Positions 1-8,041 of a stretch of DNA of 64,000 bases are shown here, one piece after another (position 1 is the stretch's first letter; each line of letters begins with the position of its first letter). The position numbers and the translations under genes are program-made. The stretch spans positions 1 through 64,000 of the forward strand of contig NZ_JBLBVK010000038.1 of assembly GCF_047314965.1 (NCBI RefSeq), read 5' to 3'. A model generated the notes under the pieces. It made no database searches, had not been told where the DNA came from, and worked only from the letters and a program-made list of their open reading frames with translations. This DNA is from JAVJUV01 sp047314965. Lineage in GTDB: Bacteria > Pseudomonadota > Alphaproteobacteria > Rhodobacterales > Rhodobacteraceae.

Positions 1-34
1 CCCCCCCTCGGTCGGCGCCGAAGGCGGCGAAACC

Positions 35-736
35 TCAGACCGAACGCGTCAGCCCGCCGTCGATCCGCCAGTTCTGGCCCGTGACATAGCCGCCATCCTC
101 CGACGCCAGCCACGAGACAAGCGACGAAACCTCGCCCGCGCGCCCGTAGCGCCCAAGTGGAATGCGCGACCGGCGCTCCTCGGTCTCGGGCAGGCTGTCG
201 ATGAAGCCGGGCAGGATATTGTTCATCCGGATATTGTCCGCCGCGTAACGGTCGGCGAACAGCTTGGTGAAGGAGGCCAGGCCAGCGCGGAACACGCCCG
301 AGGTCGGGAACAGCGGATCCGGCTCGAATACCGCGAAAGTCGAGACGTTGATGATCGAACCGCCGCCGGCCGCCTGCATGTGCGGCGTGACCAGCCGCGT
401 AGGCCGGATCACGTTCATCAGATAGACCTCCATGCCCCGGTGCCAGTCGTCGTCGCTGATCTCCAGGATCGGGCCTTTGGGTCCGTGGCCGGCGGAATTG
501 ACCAGGACGTCGATCCGGCCCCAGCGCTCCACCGCGCCGTCCATCAGCCGCTTCAGATCGGCCTCTTCGAGGTTCGACCCCGTCACCCCGAAACCGCCCA
601 GTTCCACGCCCAGCGCCTCGCCCTTGCCGGAAGAGGACAGTATCCCGACCTTGAAGCCGTCCGCCGCAAGCCTCCGCGCCGCGTCCGCTCCCATCCCGCT
701 GCCGCCAGCAGTCACCAGTGCAACCTTGTGTGCCAT
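35..736 (-). CDS. SDR-family oxidoreductase lacking the canonical YxxxK pair
   Basis: This 233-residue protein has the Rossmann fold of a classical short-chain dehydrogenase/reductase. The cofactor loop TAGGSGMG is at residues 9-16, NSAG at 80-83, the structural Asn at 109 and the Ser-loop NVS at 130-132. Aligning the AGLASFTK segment with typical family members puts Ser146 where the catalytic Tyr should be and Arg150 where the Lys should be, so ordinary SDR chemistry is doubtful. It may bind NAD(P) without reducing carbonyls, or use another acid/base. The ATG has a strong GGAGG ribosome site. It lies 27 bp downstream of the LuxR-type gene on the same strand and may be the last gene of that operon. 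The substrate cannot be told. Confidence 0.85.
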   Translation of the reverse strand: MAHKVALVTAGGSGMGADAARRLAADGFKVGILSSSGKGEALGVELGGFGVTGSNLEEADLKRLMDGAVERWGRIDVLVNSAGHGPKGPILEISDDDWHRGMEVYLMNVIRPTRLVTPHMQAAGGGSIINVSTFAVFEPDPLFPTSGVFRAGLASFTKLFADRYAADNIRMNNILPGFIDSLPETEERRSRIPLGRYGRAGEVSSLVSWLASEDGGYVTGQNWRIDGGLTRSV

Positions 737-763
737 GCCATTCCTCCGATTGACGGGACAGGT

Positions 764-1303
764 CTAGCCGGTTGCGGTCTCTTCGGAAACCTGCGGAACG
801 TTCTCCAGCCTCTTGCCCAGCAACCGGTCAATCAGAACGCTCAGAAGTTCGGTCCGGCTGTGCACACCGGCCTTTCGGAAGATGGCATTGAAATGCGCCT
901 TGATCGTTCCCTCGGCGCTGCCGCGAATCCCCGCGATATCCTGCGTGCCTAGTCCCTTGACCAGAAGCATCGCGATATCCGTCTCGGCCGGAGACAGATC
1001 CCATTCGGCGAACTGCTCGACAATGACCGCGTGCACTTCGCCGCTCGCATCCGCAAGGCTTTTCTCCAGCGACGCCTTCCGGTGCCAGAGGTCGCGCAGC
1101 AACCGCGCCTCGAACCAGATCGCTGCCAACAGGCTCAGTGTCGCGGCAGTCTCGATCAGCAGGTGAATGTCGATCTGGCCACCGCCGCCTTCTTCCATGA
1201 AATCCTGCGCGGCATCGGCAACGAAGAACACCGCGCAGACAAGTTGCACCGCCATCAGGGCCAAAAGACCGGTCGGCAGCTTTATGGAATCAGTCTTTCT
1301 CAT
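764..1303 (-). CDS. Membrane-anchored LuxR/GerE-type transcriptional regulator
   Basis: The 179-residue protein has two hydrophobic segments at about 11-30 and 47-66, a charged linker, and a C-terminal LuxR-type helix-turn-helix at about 101-160 (SPAETDIAMLLVKGL, then the recognition region GTIKAHFNAIFRKAGV). There is no receiver or autoinducer domain, so any signal probably enters through the membrane part. The start is the ATG 12 bp after the cytochrome b561 stop; an in-frame TTG at 1339 would overlap that gene. It follows the PepSY and b561 genes on the same strand, so I infer it reports on, or controls, that redox module. The target is unknown; an inverted repeat at 2242-2307 is a candidate site. 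Confidence 0.88.
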   Translation of the reverse strand: MRKTDSIKLPTGLLALMAVQLVCAVFFVADAAQDFMEEGGGGQIDIHLLIETAATLSLLAAIWFEARLLRDLWHRKASLEKSLADASGEVHAVIVEQFAEWDLSPAETDIAMLLVKGLGTQDIAGIRGSAEGTIKAHFNAIFRKAGVHSRTELLSVLIDRLLGKRLENVPQVSEETATG

Positions 1304-1314
1304 ACCCCAAGGTG

Positions 1315-1839
1315 TCAGCCTTCGGGTAACTCCTTGCAACCCGTCACCATGGCACGCGGCAAATTCACGCTGGTGCGCCAGCTTTCAAAGAAGACGGCGG
1401 CGATATGGAGGACAACAGAGATTTCCGCCCAGGCCACTGAGGCTTCATGCAGTTCTTCCGGCCATTCGACACCCCAGAACGCATCTGTCGTCATCAGGTA
1501 TCCGGATACGCCGATGACCAGCATCGACAGAAGAAGATTGTAGATCATCAGCGCGCCGAGCGGCGTGTGTCCAACATGAATGCGGCGCAGCCCGGTCAAC
1601 ATCTCGCGAAGCTGACCCATGGCGCCTGCGATGCTTGGCGGAAAGGATGCAAAGCGGGCGTATCGCGTTCCGATGACGCCCCAGAGAATACGAGAGGCAA
1701 CCAGGGCGACCACGACGTACCCAACCCATTGGTGGAGCTTCCCGTCGTCGTCGATGAACAGGGCATTGGCCGCGAAGGCCGCGACAAGCGACCAGTGAAA
1801 CAGACGGACGAAAGGGTCCCAGACCTTGAGGCGTTGCAT
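1315..1839 (-). CDS. Cytochrome b561 family protein
   Basis: This 174-residue, four-helix membrane protein resembles the di-heme cytochrome b561 / Ni-Fe hydrogenase b-subunit family, which moves electrons across or within the inner membrane. The opening KVWDPFVRLFHW is typical of the group. Candidate heme-ligand histidines are His15, His36, His91 and His145, with a further His at 131. I chose the ATG at 1839 because an AAAGGAGA ribosome site precedes it; an in-frame start further upstream has no such site. It lies 65 bp after the PepSY gene and 11 bp before the LuxR-type gene, all on the minus strand. Pairing of b561 with PepSY proteins is common in proteobacteria. The partner reductase is not in the window. 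Confidence 0.9.
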   Translation of the reverse strand: MQRLKVWDPFVRLFHWSLVAAFAANALFIDDDGKLHQWVGYVVVALVASRILWGVIGTRYARFASFPPSIAGAMGQLREMLTGLRRIHVGHTPLGALMIYNLLLSMLVIGVSGYLMTTDAFWGVEWPEELHEASVAWAEISVVLHIAAVFFESWRTSVNLPRAMVTGCKELPEG

Positions 1840-1904
1840 GGGAAATCTCCTTTTTTTGGGGGAGCCGCAGGCCATGGGATGGGGTGGCCTGCGGCATTTC
1901 GAAA

Positions 1905-2159
1905 TCAGTCGTCCTTTTCAATATCGACGATCTCGAACTCGGCGTTCAGGAAGACTTCGTAGCGCTGGCCGTCCTTCTTGGCGTAGGCCTCGTACATGCC
2001 GTCTTCGAGCTTGATCTTGGCGACCTCGTAGCCTTCGGCGGTCAGCAGGGTGCGAATCTGTGCAGTGTTCTCATCCGTCAGTTCAACGACACCGGCGGCG
2101 TGCGCAGCGCCCGAAAGAGCGACGGCAATGGCGAGAGGGGCAACTATGGTCTTCAGCAT
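1905..2159 (-). CDS. Small exported PepSY-domain protein
   Basis: The 84-residue protein has a signal peptide (residues 1-21, ending AAHAA) and a single PepSY-type domain with the repeated pattern LTAEGYEVAKIKLEDGMYEAY then a YEVFLN strand. PepSY domains are found in periplasmic inhibitors of peptidases and next to cytochrome b561 and ferric reductases. The ATG at 2159 has an AAAGGAGAC ribosome site. It is the first gene of the minus-strand set PepSY, b561, LuxR-type regulator, SDR. It probably acts in the periplasm alongside the b561, but no catalytic residues are visible. Confidence 0.85.
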   Translation of the reverse strand: MLKTIVAPLAIAVALSGAAHAAGVVELTDENTAQIRTLLTAEGYEVAKIKLEDGMYEAYAKKDGQRYEVFLNAEFEIVDIEKDD

Positions 2160-2241
2160 TGGGGGTCTCCTTTGACATGAAGCCGGGCTTTCGGGATGGC
2201 GCCCGGCGACATGCACATTCGGGAAAACCCGGAGCATTGAA

Positions 2242-2307
2242 ACTAATCCCAAGGTCAATCGTCCGGTCGGTTTCCGAGAGTTTATGCCAATATACCTTGG
2301 GATTAGT
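2242..2307. promoter_or_regulatory. 14-bp inverted repeat upstream of the PepSY-b561-LuxR operon
   Basis: ACTAATCCCAAGGT at 2242-2255 is repeated in perfect inverted orientation at 2294-2307, with 38 bp between the arms. It sits in the 189-bp gap between the dddP stop and the PepSY start. The distance between arm centres is about 52 bp, near five helical turns, so two dimers or a looped complex could bind one face. The LuxR-type protein encoded in the operon is an obvious candidate. A long-stem RNA hairpin terminating dddP is less likely because there is no T-tract. Confidence 0.55.
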
Positions 2308-2348
2308 CCAAACTGGCAAGCCCTTGCCCAGCGTCGGCAAAGCGGCGC

Positions 2349-3689
2349 TCAACCACCCATCAACACGGCGTCGAAAGGATAGGTCGTCAGATTTTCGTAT
2401 CCCGTCCCGGTTACGAGAACCTGATCTTCGAGCTTGACCGAAAAGTCGCCGCCCTCCTCGCTCAACAGCACTTCGACACAAAGAACCATGCCCGGCTCAA
2501 GTTCATAGTCGAAGGCTCCCGGCACCATCTGGTCGGGATAGGCCACCAGCGGCCATTCGTCACAAAGTCCGACGCCGTGCATCAGGCAACCGTATTTCAG
2601 GTTCTGGAACTTGTCGTGCAAGCGGTGGCAGTTCCGGCTGATATCCTCGATCCGGGCCCCTGGACGGATCATCTCCATATTGGTCCGGATGTGTTCGATC
2701 CCATGCAGCATGGCGTCGATCATGTCCTGGCGGGGCTTGCGGTCACCAATCCACCAAGTACGGCTGATATCGACGCAGATGCCATAACTGCCGATCAGGT
2801 CGGTATCGAAGGCGACGATCTCATTGTTCTGCACGATCCGCCCGCCGCACTCCTGAAACCAGGGATTGGTGCGCGGACCCGATGTCAGGAGCCGCGTCTC
2901 GATCCATTCGCCGCCGCGCCGGATATTCTCGGCATGCAGAACCGCCCAGATGTCATCTTCGCTGACAGTGCCGCCGGGGACCGTGGCGCGGGCGAAATTC
3001 TCCATGGCGCGCACTGAGGTCTCGCAGGCGTGCGACGCGCAGCGCATGGCCCTGATCTCGTCCGGCCCCTTGACCGAACGGGACTTCTCGGTGACCTCCT
3101 CGCCCTCCATGATCTGGAACCCGGCCTCGGACAACGCGCGATAGGCATGCATCATGGGTTTGTCGACCGCGAGGCGCATGTTGCCGCCGCCGTGCTCGGC
3201 GATCAGGTCACGGATCTGCGCGGCAAAGACCTTCGCGGCATCGAACGCCTTGTCGCCGCGGTCGAAGTAGAAGAAATCCGCGCCCGACCGCGCCTCGCGC
3301 ACCAGCGGGTTGAACGACGCCAGGAAAGGCGAGTTCTTGTAGTCCCAGATCACCATGTAGCCATCGGCGCACAAGAGCACCGCCCGGAACGGGTTATGGG
3401 TGTTCCAGAGCTGCATGTTGGTCGAATCCGTCGCGTAGCGGATGTTCAGCGGGTCGAACATGAGAAGCCCGCCATAATCCCGCGCGACGACGTGGGCGGT
3501 CAGCCGCGCCCAGCGATAGCGGCGCATTTCCTGCAGGTCAGGCAACTCCAGCCCGGCCCCGGCCCATTCGCGGTAGGCCAGCTGCGTCGGCCCGATCTCG
3601 ATCCGGTCGGCGTCGTTCGGGGTATTGTCGCCCAACACGGCACCACGCGTCGGGTCGATCTTGCGGCGTTCGCTGTAATGCTCGTTCAT
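2349..3689 (-). CDS. dddP: DMSP lyase DddP (M24 peptidase-fold metalloenzyme)
   Basis: The enzyme cleaves dimethylsulfoniopropionate to dimethyl sulfide and acrylate. The 446-residue product matches DddP throughout, and with the start at MNEHYSERRK the known metal and catalytic residues fall exactly at Asp295, Asp297, Asp307, His371, Glu406 and Glu421, which also supports this start over an in-frame ATG at 3818. DddP has the creatinase/aminopeptidase P fold but is not a peptidase; it is cytoplasmic and binds iron. The ATG follows GGGAGGCC. The gene diverges from a DUF3445 heme N-demethylase-like gene across 108 bp that holds a direct repeat. No dmdA or acrylate-use genes are in the window. 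Confidence 0.96.
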   Translation of the reverse strand: MNEHYSERRKIDPTRGAVLGDNTPNDADRIEIGPTQLAYREWAGAGLELPDLQEMRRYRWARLTAHVVARDYGGLLMFDPLNIRYATDSTNMQLWNTHNPFRAVLLCADGYMVIWDYKNSPFLASFNPLVREARSGADFFYFDRGDKAFDAAKVFAAQIRDLIAEHGGGNMRLAVDKPMMHAYRALSEAGFQIMEGEEVTEKSRSVKGPDEIRAMRCASHACETSVRAMENFARATVPGGTVSEDDIWAVLHAENIRRGGEWIETRLLTSGPRTNPWFQECGGRIVQNNEIVAFDTDLIGSYGICVDISRTWWIGDRKPRQDMIDAMLHGIEHIRTNMEMIRPGARIEDISRNCHRLHDKFQNLKYGCLMHGVGLCDEWPLVAYPDQMVPGAFDYELEPGMVLCVEVLLSEEGGDFSVKLEDQVLVTGTGYENLTTYPFDAVLMGG

Positions 3690-3745
3690 CTGACGCGGGC
3701 CTCCCTGCACAGCGTCCGCCACAACACAGGGTTCGTCCGGCAGAT

Positions 3746-3775
3746 TTGCGACACGAGATATATTCCCTTGCGACA
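3746..3775. promoter_or_regulatory. Direct repeat in the dddP / DUF3445 divergent promoter
   Basis: TTGCGACA occurs at 3746-3753 and again at 3768-3775, a period of 22 bp (about two helical turns), with an AT-rich GATATATTC core between. It lies in the 108-bp region between two divergent starts (3689 and 3798). A tandem binding site for a regulator of dddP is a reasonable guess. I see no convincing sigma-70 -35/-10 pair for dddP, consistent with activator dependence. Confidence 0.4.
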
Positions 3776-3797
3776 GTTGAGACGCTAACCCGGTTCC

Positions 3798-4598
3798 ATG
3801 GATGAGACTGTTCTTCACGACCGGCTGGCCCTTGCCCCCTGGATGGACCCGGTTCTCTGGCGCCTGCCGGGAGTCAAACCTCTGGACCCGGACGAGTGGC
3901 TGATCCGCGATGAGGCATTCGGAGGTCAGATGGCTCTACGCGATCATTTGATCGCAACCATGCCCGAAGCCGTGCACGCGATGACCGCTCGCGCGCTGGA
4001 GCCTGCGCGGGAATGTCTGGACTTGGTTCTGGAGGCGCTGGCCCGCGACCAAGGCTACCACCTGGAGGGCGAAACGGTGACGCGCCCCGACGGCGTCTTG
4101 GTCGGCATCGATCTGGATGCGCCGCTGCTGACCCTCGGTCGGCTTATCCAAGCCGATGTTTGCTTGATGCAGGAGGGATCGGCCGAACATGTCCTGACCG
4201 GCGCGATACTGTGTTTTCCTGGTTCATGGACATTGGCCGAAAAGATGGGCCGCCCGTTGATGGCGATCCACGGGCCTGTGGCCAAGTATGACGATGGAAT
4301 AGGTCAGCGCGTGCAACGGCTGTTCTTTGGCATCCGGCCTGACAAGCTGCTTGTCCGCGCAAATGCGCACCGGGTCCATCAGCCAGTCTTGTTCCATCCA
4401 CGCAGCGAAACCGATCCGCCGTCTGTCCGGCACGAACCGCCCGGTGGTCTCTACCTGAGATCCGAGCGTCAGGCCCTGCGGAAGCTTCCGCAAACCGGGG
4501 CCGTGATCTTCACGATCCACACGACGATGATCCCGTTGGAACGCCTGACTGATGCCCAAAGGGCAGCGATGGCCGATACCTATCTGGGCGACCCCTAG
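3798..4598 (+). CDS. DUF3445 heme-dependent oxidative N-demethylase-like protein
   Basis: This 266-residue protein carries the landmarks of the DUF3445 / heme-dependent oxidative N-demethylase alpha-subunit family: IQADVCLMQEG at about 117-127, CFPGSW at 139-144, IHGPVA at 157-162 with His158, and the C-terminal LRSERQALRKLPQTGAVIFT near 220-239. Members of this family demethylate dimethylamine-type substrates using heme and electrons from partner subunits. Those partners are not encoded here, so the substrate is open. The gene diverges from dddP, and both may be controlled from the shared 108-bp region, which fits a cell using methylated osmolytes. The start has only a weak ribosome site. 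Confidence 0.85.
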   Translation: MDETVLHDRLALAPWMDPVLWRLPGVKPLDPDEWLIRDEAFGGQMALRDHLIATMPEAVHAMTARALEPARECLDLVLEALARDQGYHLEGETVTRPDGVLVGIDLDAPLLTLGRLIQADVCLMQEGSAEHVLTGAILCFPGSWTLAEKMGRPLMAIHGPVAKYDDGIGQRVQRLFFGIRPDKLLVRANAHRVHQPVLFHPRSETDPPSVRHEPPGGLYLRSERQALRKLPQTGAVIFTIHTTMIPLERLTDAQRAAMADTYLGDP

Positions 4599-4599
4599 A

Positions 4600-5028
4600 T
4601 CAGAGCACCGAAAACAGCCGCGCGCCGCCCTCGGTCGAGGCCAGAGCCATGAACAGACCGGTCAGCGCCATGGTATGCGCCGTGGTCCGCAAGTTTTCGC
4701 CACCGAGTATGTTCAGGCAAAGCAGCGCCAGCCCGACCGGCAGGGTAAAGACCATGACGATCGCGTTCATGACGTAAACCGTCAGCCGTGCCGTGAAATC
4801 CTGGTGCTCGGCCCGCTTTCTGGGTTCGAAAACGTCCTCGATTGCGGAATCGTGCGACAGCGCGATGCTCTCGGCCCCGAAAATATGACTCTTGTGACGG
4901 CGAAGTCTTTCCTCTGCCGGCTCAAGGTCCGGGAGAAGTTCTCTGCCGTGCGCGAATTCTTCCTCTCCCCCGGCCACCGGGGCGACCCGCGAGATTTTCA
5001 GGCCTGCAATTCGATGTACCTTGCTCAT
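4600..5028 (-). CDS. Small hypothetical membrane protein
   Basis: I do not recognise this 142-residue protein. Residues 1-80 are hydrophilic and charged; two hydrophobic segments follow at about 84-107 and 115-131, the second ending just before the C-terminus. The start is taken as the ATG at 5028, because the longer in-frame extension is unlike protein sequence of this organism. The gene converges on the DUF3445 gene, their stops lying one base apart, and its own promoter should lie in 5029-5215. Roseobacter genomes carry many small two-helix proteins of this type with no known function. Confidence 0.6.
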   Translation of the reverse strand: MSKVHRIAGLKISRVAPVAGGEEEFAHGRELLPDLEPAEERLRRHKSHIFGAESIALSHDSAIEDVFEPRKRAEHQDFTARLTVYVMNAIVMVFTLPVGLALLCLNILGGENLRTTAHTMALTGLFMALASTEGGARLFSVL

Positions 5029-5215
5029 GTGTGCTTGCGCCCATTCTGATTTGCCTGCCCCCTCCACAAATCGGACGCTCTGCCATGATTGTGAATACAA
5101 TACGGCGGCATTGTGCCAACGCGCGTCACAATTGCCCAATGGCAGAACTTTGCTCAGAGAACCGCGCCGGCCCGTCGACAATCGAATTTGTCGGCTTGAA
5201 CTGTTTCCGAAAATG

Positions 5216-5241
5216 AAAAGCCCCGCCGAAGCGGGGCTTTT
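5216..5241 (-). terminator. Rho-independent terminator of clpB
   Basis: An 11-bp perfect stem, AAAAGCCCCGC / GCGGGGCTTTT, encloses a 4-base loop that reads TTCG on the minus strand, a very stable tetraloop. It begins 4 bp after the clpB stop and is followed by a T-tract in the minus direction. It could also work on plus-strand transcripts. Confidence 0.88.
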
Positions 5242-5244
5242 CCA

Positions 5245-7860
5245 TTAGTGAACCACGGCATCCTGTGGCGGCTGCCGGTTGGACGAGGAGACGCGATCTC
5301 CGATGAGCAAGCCATCGGCCCCTGCGGTGACATGAACCGTCCCGCCATCGCTCACTTCGCCGGCCAGCAGCATCTCGGCCAACTGGTCCTGAAGCGAGCG
5401 CTGGATCACCCGCTTCAGCGGACGTGCGCCATAGACCGGATCGTAGCCCTCGTCGGCCAGCCACTTCATCGCAGCCTCGTCCAGCTCAAGCGAGATGTTC
5501 CGCTTGGCCAGGCGCTTCTTCAGTCGCGCAAGCTGGATATCGACGATGCCGCCCATGTCGCCCCGCGTCAGCCTGTCGAAGACGATCATGTCGTCCAGAC
5601 GGTTCAGGAACTCGGGCCGGAAATGCGCGCGCACCGCTTCCATCACGTTGCGTTTGGCTTCACCTGCGTCCGCGCCTTCCGGCAACTGGCTCAGCGCCTG
5701 CGACCCGAGGTTCGACGTCAGGATGATCAGCGTCTGCTTGAAGTCGACGCGGTGTCCCTGACCGTCGGTCAGCACGCCATCGTCCAGAACCTGAAGCAAG
5801 ACGTTGAACACTTCGGGGTGCGCCTTCTCGACCTCGTCGAACAGCACGACCTGATAAGGCCTGCGCCGAACGGCTTCGGTCAGAACGCCGCCTTCGTCAT
5901 AGCCGACATAGCCCGGAGGCGCGCCGATCAGACGGGCGACCGAGTGCTTCTCCATGAACTCGCTCATGTCGATCCGCACCATCGCGCTTTCGTCGTCGAA
6001 CAGGTACTCGGCCAGCGCCTTGGTCAGCTCGGTCTTGCCGACGCCGGTTGGTCCAAGGAAAAGGAACGAGCCGAGCGGCCGGTTCTCGTCCTGCAGACCC
6101 GCCCGCGCGCGGCGTACCGCGTTCGAGACGGCCACGACGGCCTGACGCTGTCCGATGACGCGCTTGCCCAGTTCGTCTTCCATGCGAAGAAGCTTTTCGC
6201 GCTCGCCTTCCAGCATCTTGGAGGTCGGGATACCCGTCCAGCGCTCGACCACCTCGGCGATCTGCTCGGGACCAACCGCTTCTTCGACCATGACGTCGCC
6301 TTCGGCTTCCTCGGCTGATTGAAGCTGTTTTTCCAGTCCAGGGATCACACCATAGGACAACTCACCCGCACGCTGCAGATCACCTGCGCGCTTGGCCTGC
6401 TCCAGCTCGGCGCGGGCGTGATCCAGCTTTTCCTTGAGATCACGGGCCGATTCCAGCTTGTCACGCTCGGACTGCCACTGAGCAGTCATTTCGGCAGATC
6501 GCTGTTGGAGGTTCGACAGTTCCTTTTCCAGCTTCTCCAGCCGGTCCTTCGAGGCCTTGTCGTCCTCTTTCTTCAGCGCCTCGGCTTCGATCTGCTTCTG
6601 CAGGATCTCGCGGTCCAGCGCGTCCAGTTCCTCCGGTTTGGAGTCTACTTCCATGCGCAAACGCGACGCGGCCTCGTCCATCAGGTCGATGGCCTTGTCG
6701 GGCAGGAACCGGTCGGTGATATAGCGGTGCGACAGCGTTGCCGCCGCCACCAGCGCTGCATCCGAGATGCGCACGCCGTGGTGCAGTTCGTACTTTTCCT
6801 TGATGCCGCGCAGGATCGAGATCGTGTCGGTCTCGCTCGGCTCGTTCACCATCACAGGCTGGAACCGCCTGGCAAGGGCCGCGTCCTTCTCGACGTGCTT
6901 GCGATACTCGTCCAGCGTCGTGGCGCCTACGCAGTGCAGTTCACCCCGCGCCAGCGCCGGCTTCAAAAGGTTCGAGGCATCCATGGCGCCTTCGCTTTTG
7001 CCCGCGCCGACCAGCGTGTGCATCTCGTCGATGAACAGGATGATCTCGCCCGCGGCCGCTGTCACTTCGGACAGAACGGCTTTCAGACGCTCTTCGAACT
7101 CGCCGCGATACTTCGCGCCCGCGATCAGGGAGCCCATGTCCAGCGCCAGAAGCTTCTTGTTGCGCAAGGACTCCGGGACGTCGCCGTTGACGATCCGCAG
7201 CGCCAGTCCTTCGGCGATGGCGGTCTTGCCGACGCCCGGCTCGCCGATCAGAACCGGGTTGTTCTTGGTGCGCCGCGACAGAACCTGCATCGTGCGCCGG
7301 ATCTCGTCGTCACGCCCGATGATCGGGTCGATCTTGCCCTCGCGCGCCGCCTCGGTCAGGTCGCGGGCGTATTTCTTCAGCGCGTCATAGCCTTCCTCGG
7401 CCGACGCGGTGTCAGCAGTCCGGCCTTTGCGCACATCGTTGATCGCGGCGTTAAGGCCCTGCGCCGTGACAGCACCAGCATCCAGCGCATCCTTGGCCTT
7501 GGACTTCACCACGGCCAGCGCCGTCAGAATTCGTTCAACCGGCACGAAACTGTCGCCGGCCTTTTTCGCGATCTTCTGAGCCTCGTCCAGCACCTTGGCG
7601 GTCTGCTGGTCCATATAGGTCTGGCCCGCATCGCCGCTGACCTGCGGAATCTTCGCCAGAGCCTGGTCCACAGACTCGACCACGCGCTCGGGCGATCCAC
7701 CAGCGCGTTTGATCAGGTTGCTTGCCAGCCCCTGTTCATCGTCCATCAAAGCTTTCAGCAGGTGTTCGGGCGCCAGTTTCTGGTGGCTCTCCCGCATTGC
7801 GATCGTCTGGGCTGCCTGCAGGAAACCGCGCGACCGCTCGGTGAACTTCTCCAAGTCCAT
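5245..7860 (-). CDS. clpB: ATP-dependent disaggregase ClpB
   Basis: ClpB is the hexameric AAA+ chaperone that pulls apart aggregated protein together with DnaK/DnaJ, both encoded later in this window. The 871-residue product has the Clp N-domain (about 1-145), a first AAA domain with Walker A GEPGVGKT at 216-223, the long coiled middle domain rich in Glu/Lys/Gln that distinguishes ClpB from ClpA and ClpC, and a second AAA domain with GPTGVGKT and the [16 protein letters not shown] Walker B region. The length is normal for the family. The ATG has an AAAGGAGAA ribosome site. A heat-shock type promoter is proposed at 7935-7964 and a strong terminator follows the stop. Confidence 0.97.
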   Translation of the reverse strand: MDLEKFTERSRGFLQAAQTIAMRESHQKLAPEHLLKALMDDEQGLASNLIKRAGGSPERVVESVDQALAKIPQVSGDAGQTYMDQQTAKVLDEAQKIAKKAGDSFVPVERILTALAVVKSKAKDALDAGAVTAQGLNAAINDVRKGRTADTASAEEGYDALKKYARDLTEAAREGKIDPIIGRDDEIRRTMQVLSRRTKNNPVLIGEPGVGKTAIAEGLALRIVNGDVPESLRNKKLLALDMGSLIAGAKYRGEFEERLKAVLSEVTAAAGEIILFIDEMHTLVGAGKSEGAMDASNLLKPALARGELHCVGATTLDEYRKHVEKDAALARRFQPVMVNEPSETDTISILRGIKEKYELHHGVRISDAALVAAATLSHRYITDRFLPDKAIDLMDEAASRLRMEVDSKPEELDALDREILQKQIEAEALKKEDDKASKDRLEKLEKELSNLQQRSAEMTAQWQSERDKLESARDLKEKLDHARAELEQAKRAGDLQRAGELSYGVIPGLEKQLQSAEEAEGDVMVEEAVGPEQIAEVVERWTGIPTSKMLEGEREKLLRMEDELGKRVIGQRQAVVAVSNAVRRARAGLQDENRPLGSFLFLGPTGVGKTELTKALAEYLFDDESAMVRIDMSEFMEKHSVARLIGAPPGYVGYDEGGVLTEAVRRRPYQVVLFDEVEKAHPEVFNVLLQVLDDGVLTDGQGHRVDFKQTLIILTSNLGSQALSQLPEGADAGEAKRNVMEAVRAHFRPEFLNRLDDMIVFDRLTRGDMGGIVDIQLARLKKRLAKRNISLELDEAAMKWLADEGYDPVYGARPLKRVIQRSLQDQLAEMLLAGEVSDGGTVHVTAGADGLLIGDRVSSSNRQPPQDAVVH

Positions 7861-7934
7861 CGTATTCTCCTTTCATAAGCGCCCGCATCCCGTGGCACCC
7901 GCTTGGCGGCATGCCCCTCTCGGGCCTTGGGCTA

Positions 7935-7964
7935 TATCTGGGTGCTGCACTTCGGCTCTGCAAG
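7935..7964 (-). promoter_or_regulatory. Candidate RpoH (sigma-32) promoter of clpB
   Basis: Read on the minus strand, CTTGCAG is followed 15 bp later by CCCAGATA, about 75 bp before the clpB start. This resembles the heat-shock consensus CTTGAAA-N11-16-CCCCATNT. The dnaK promoter region has the same CTTGCAG at 56241 with a 14-bp spacer, which raises confidence in both. Confidence 0.45.
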
Positions 7965-8041
7965 GGCCTCGGCATGCCACGCTTGCATCCGGATTTGCAC
8001 CAGAGTACCCCGCTGGCCAGACAGCACAGGAGAGGCCCGAC

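Noticed and set aside
6319..7878. A plus-strand open frame of about 520 codons
   Set aside because: Antisense to clpB with shadow-frame composition.
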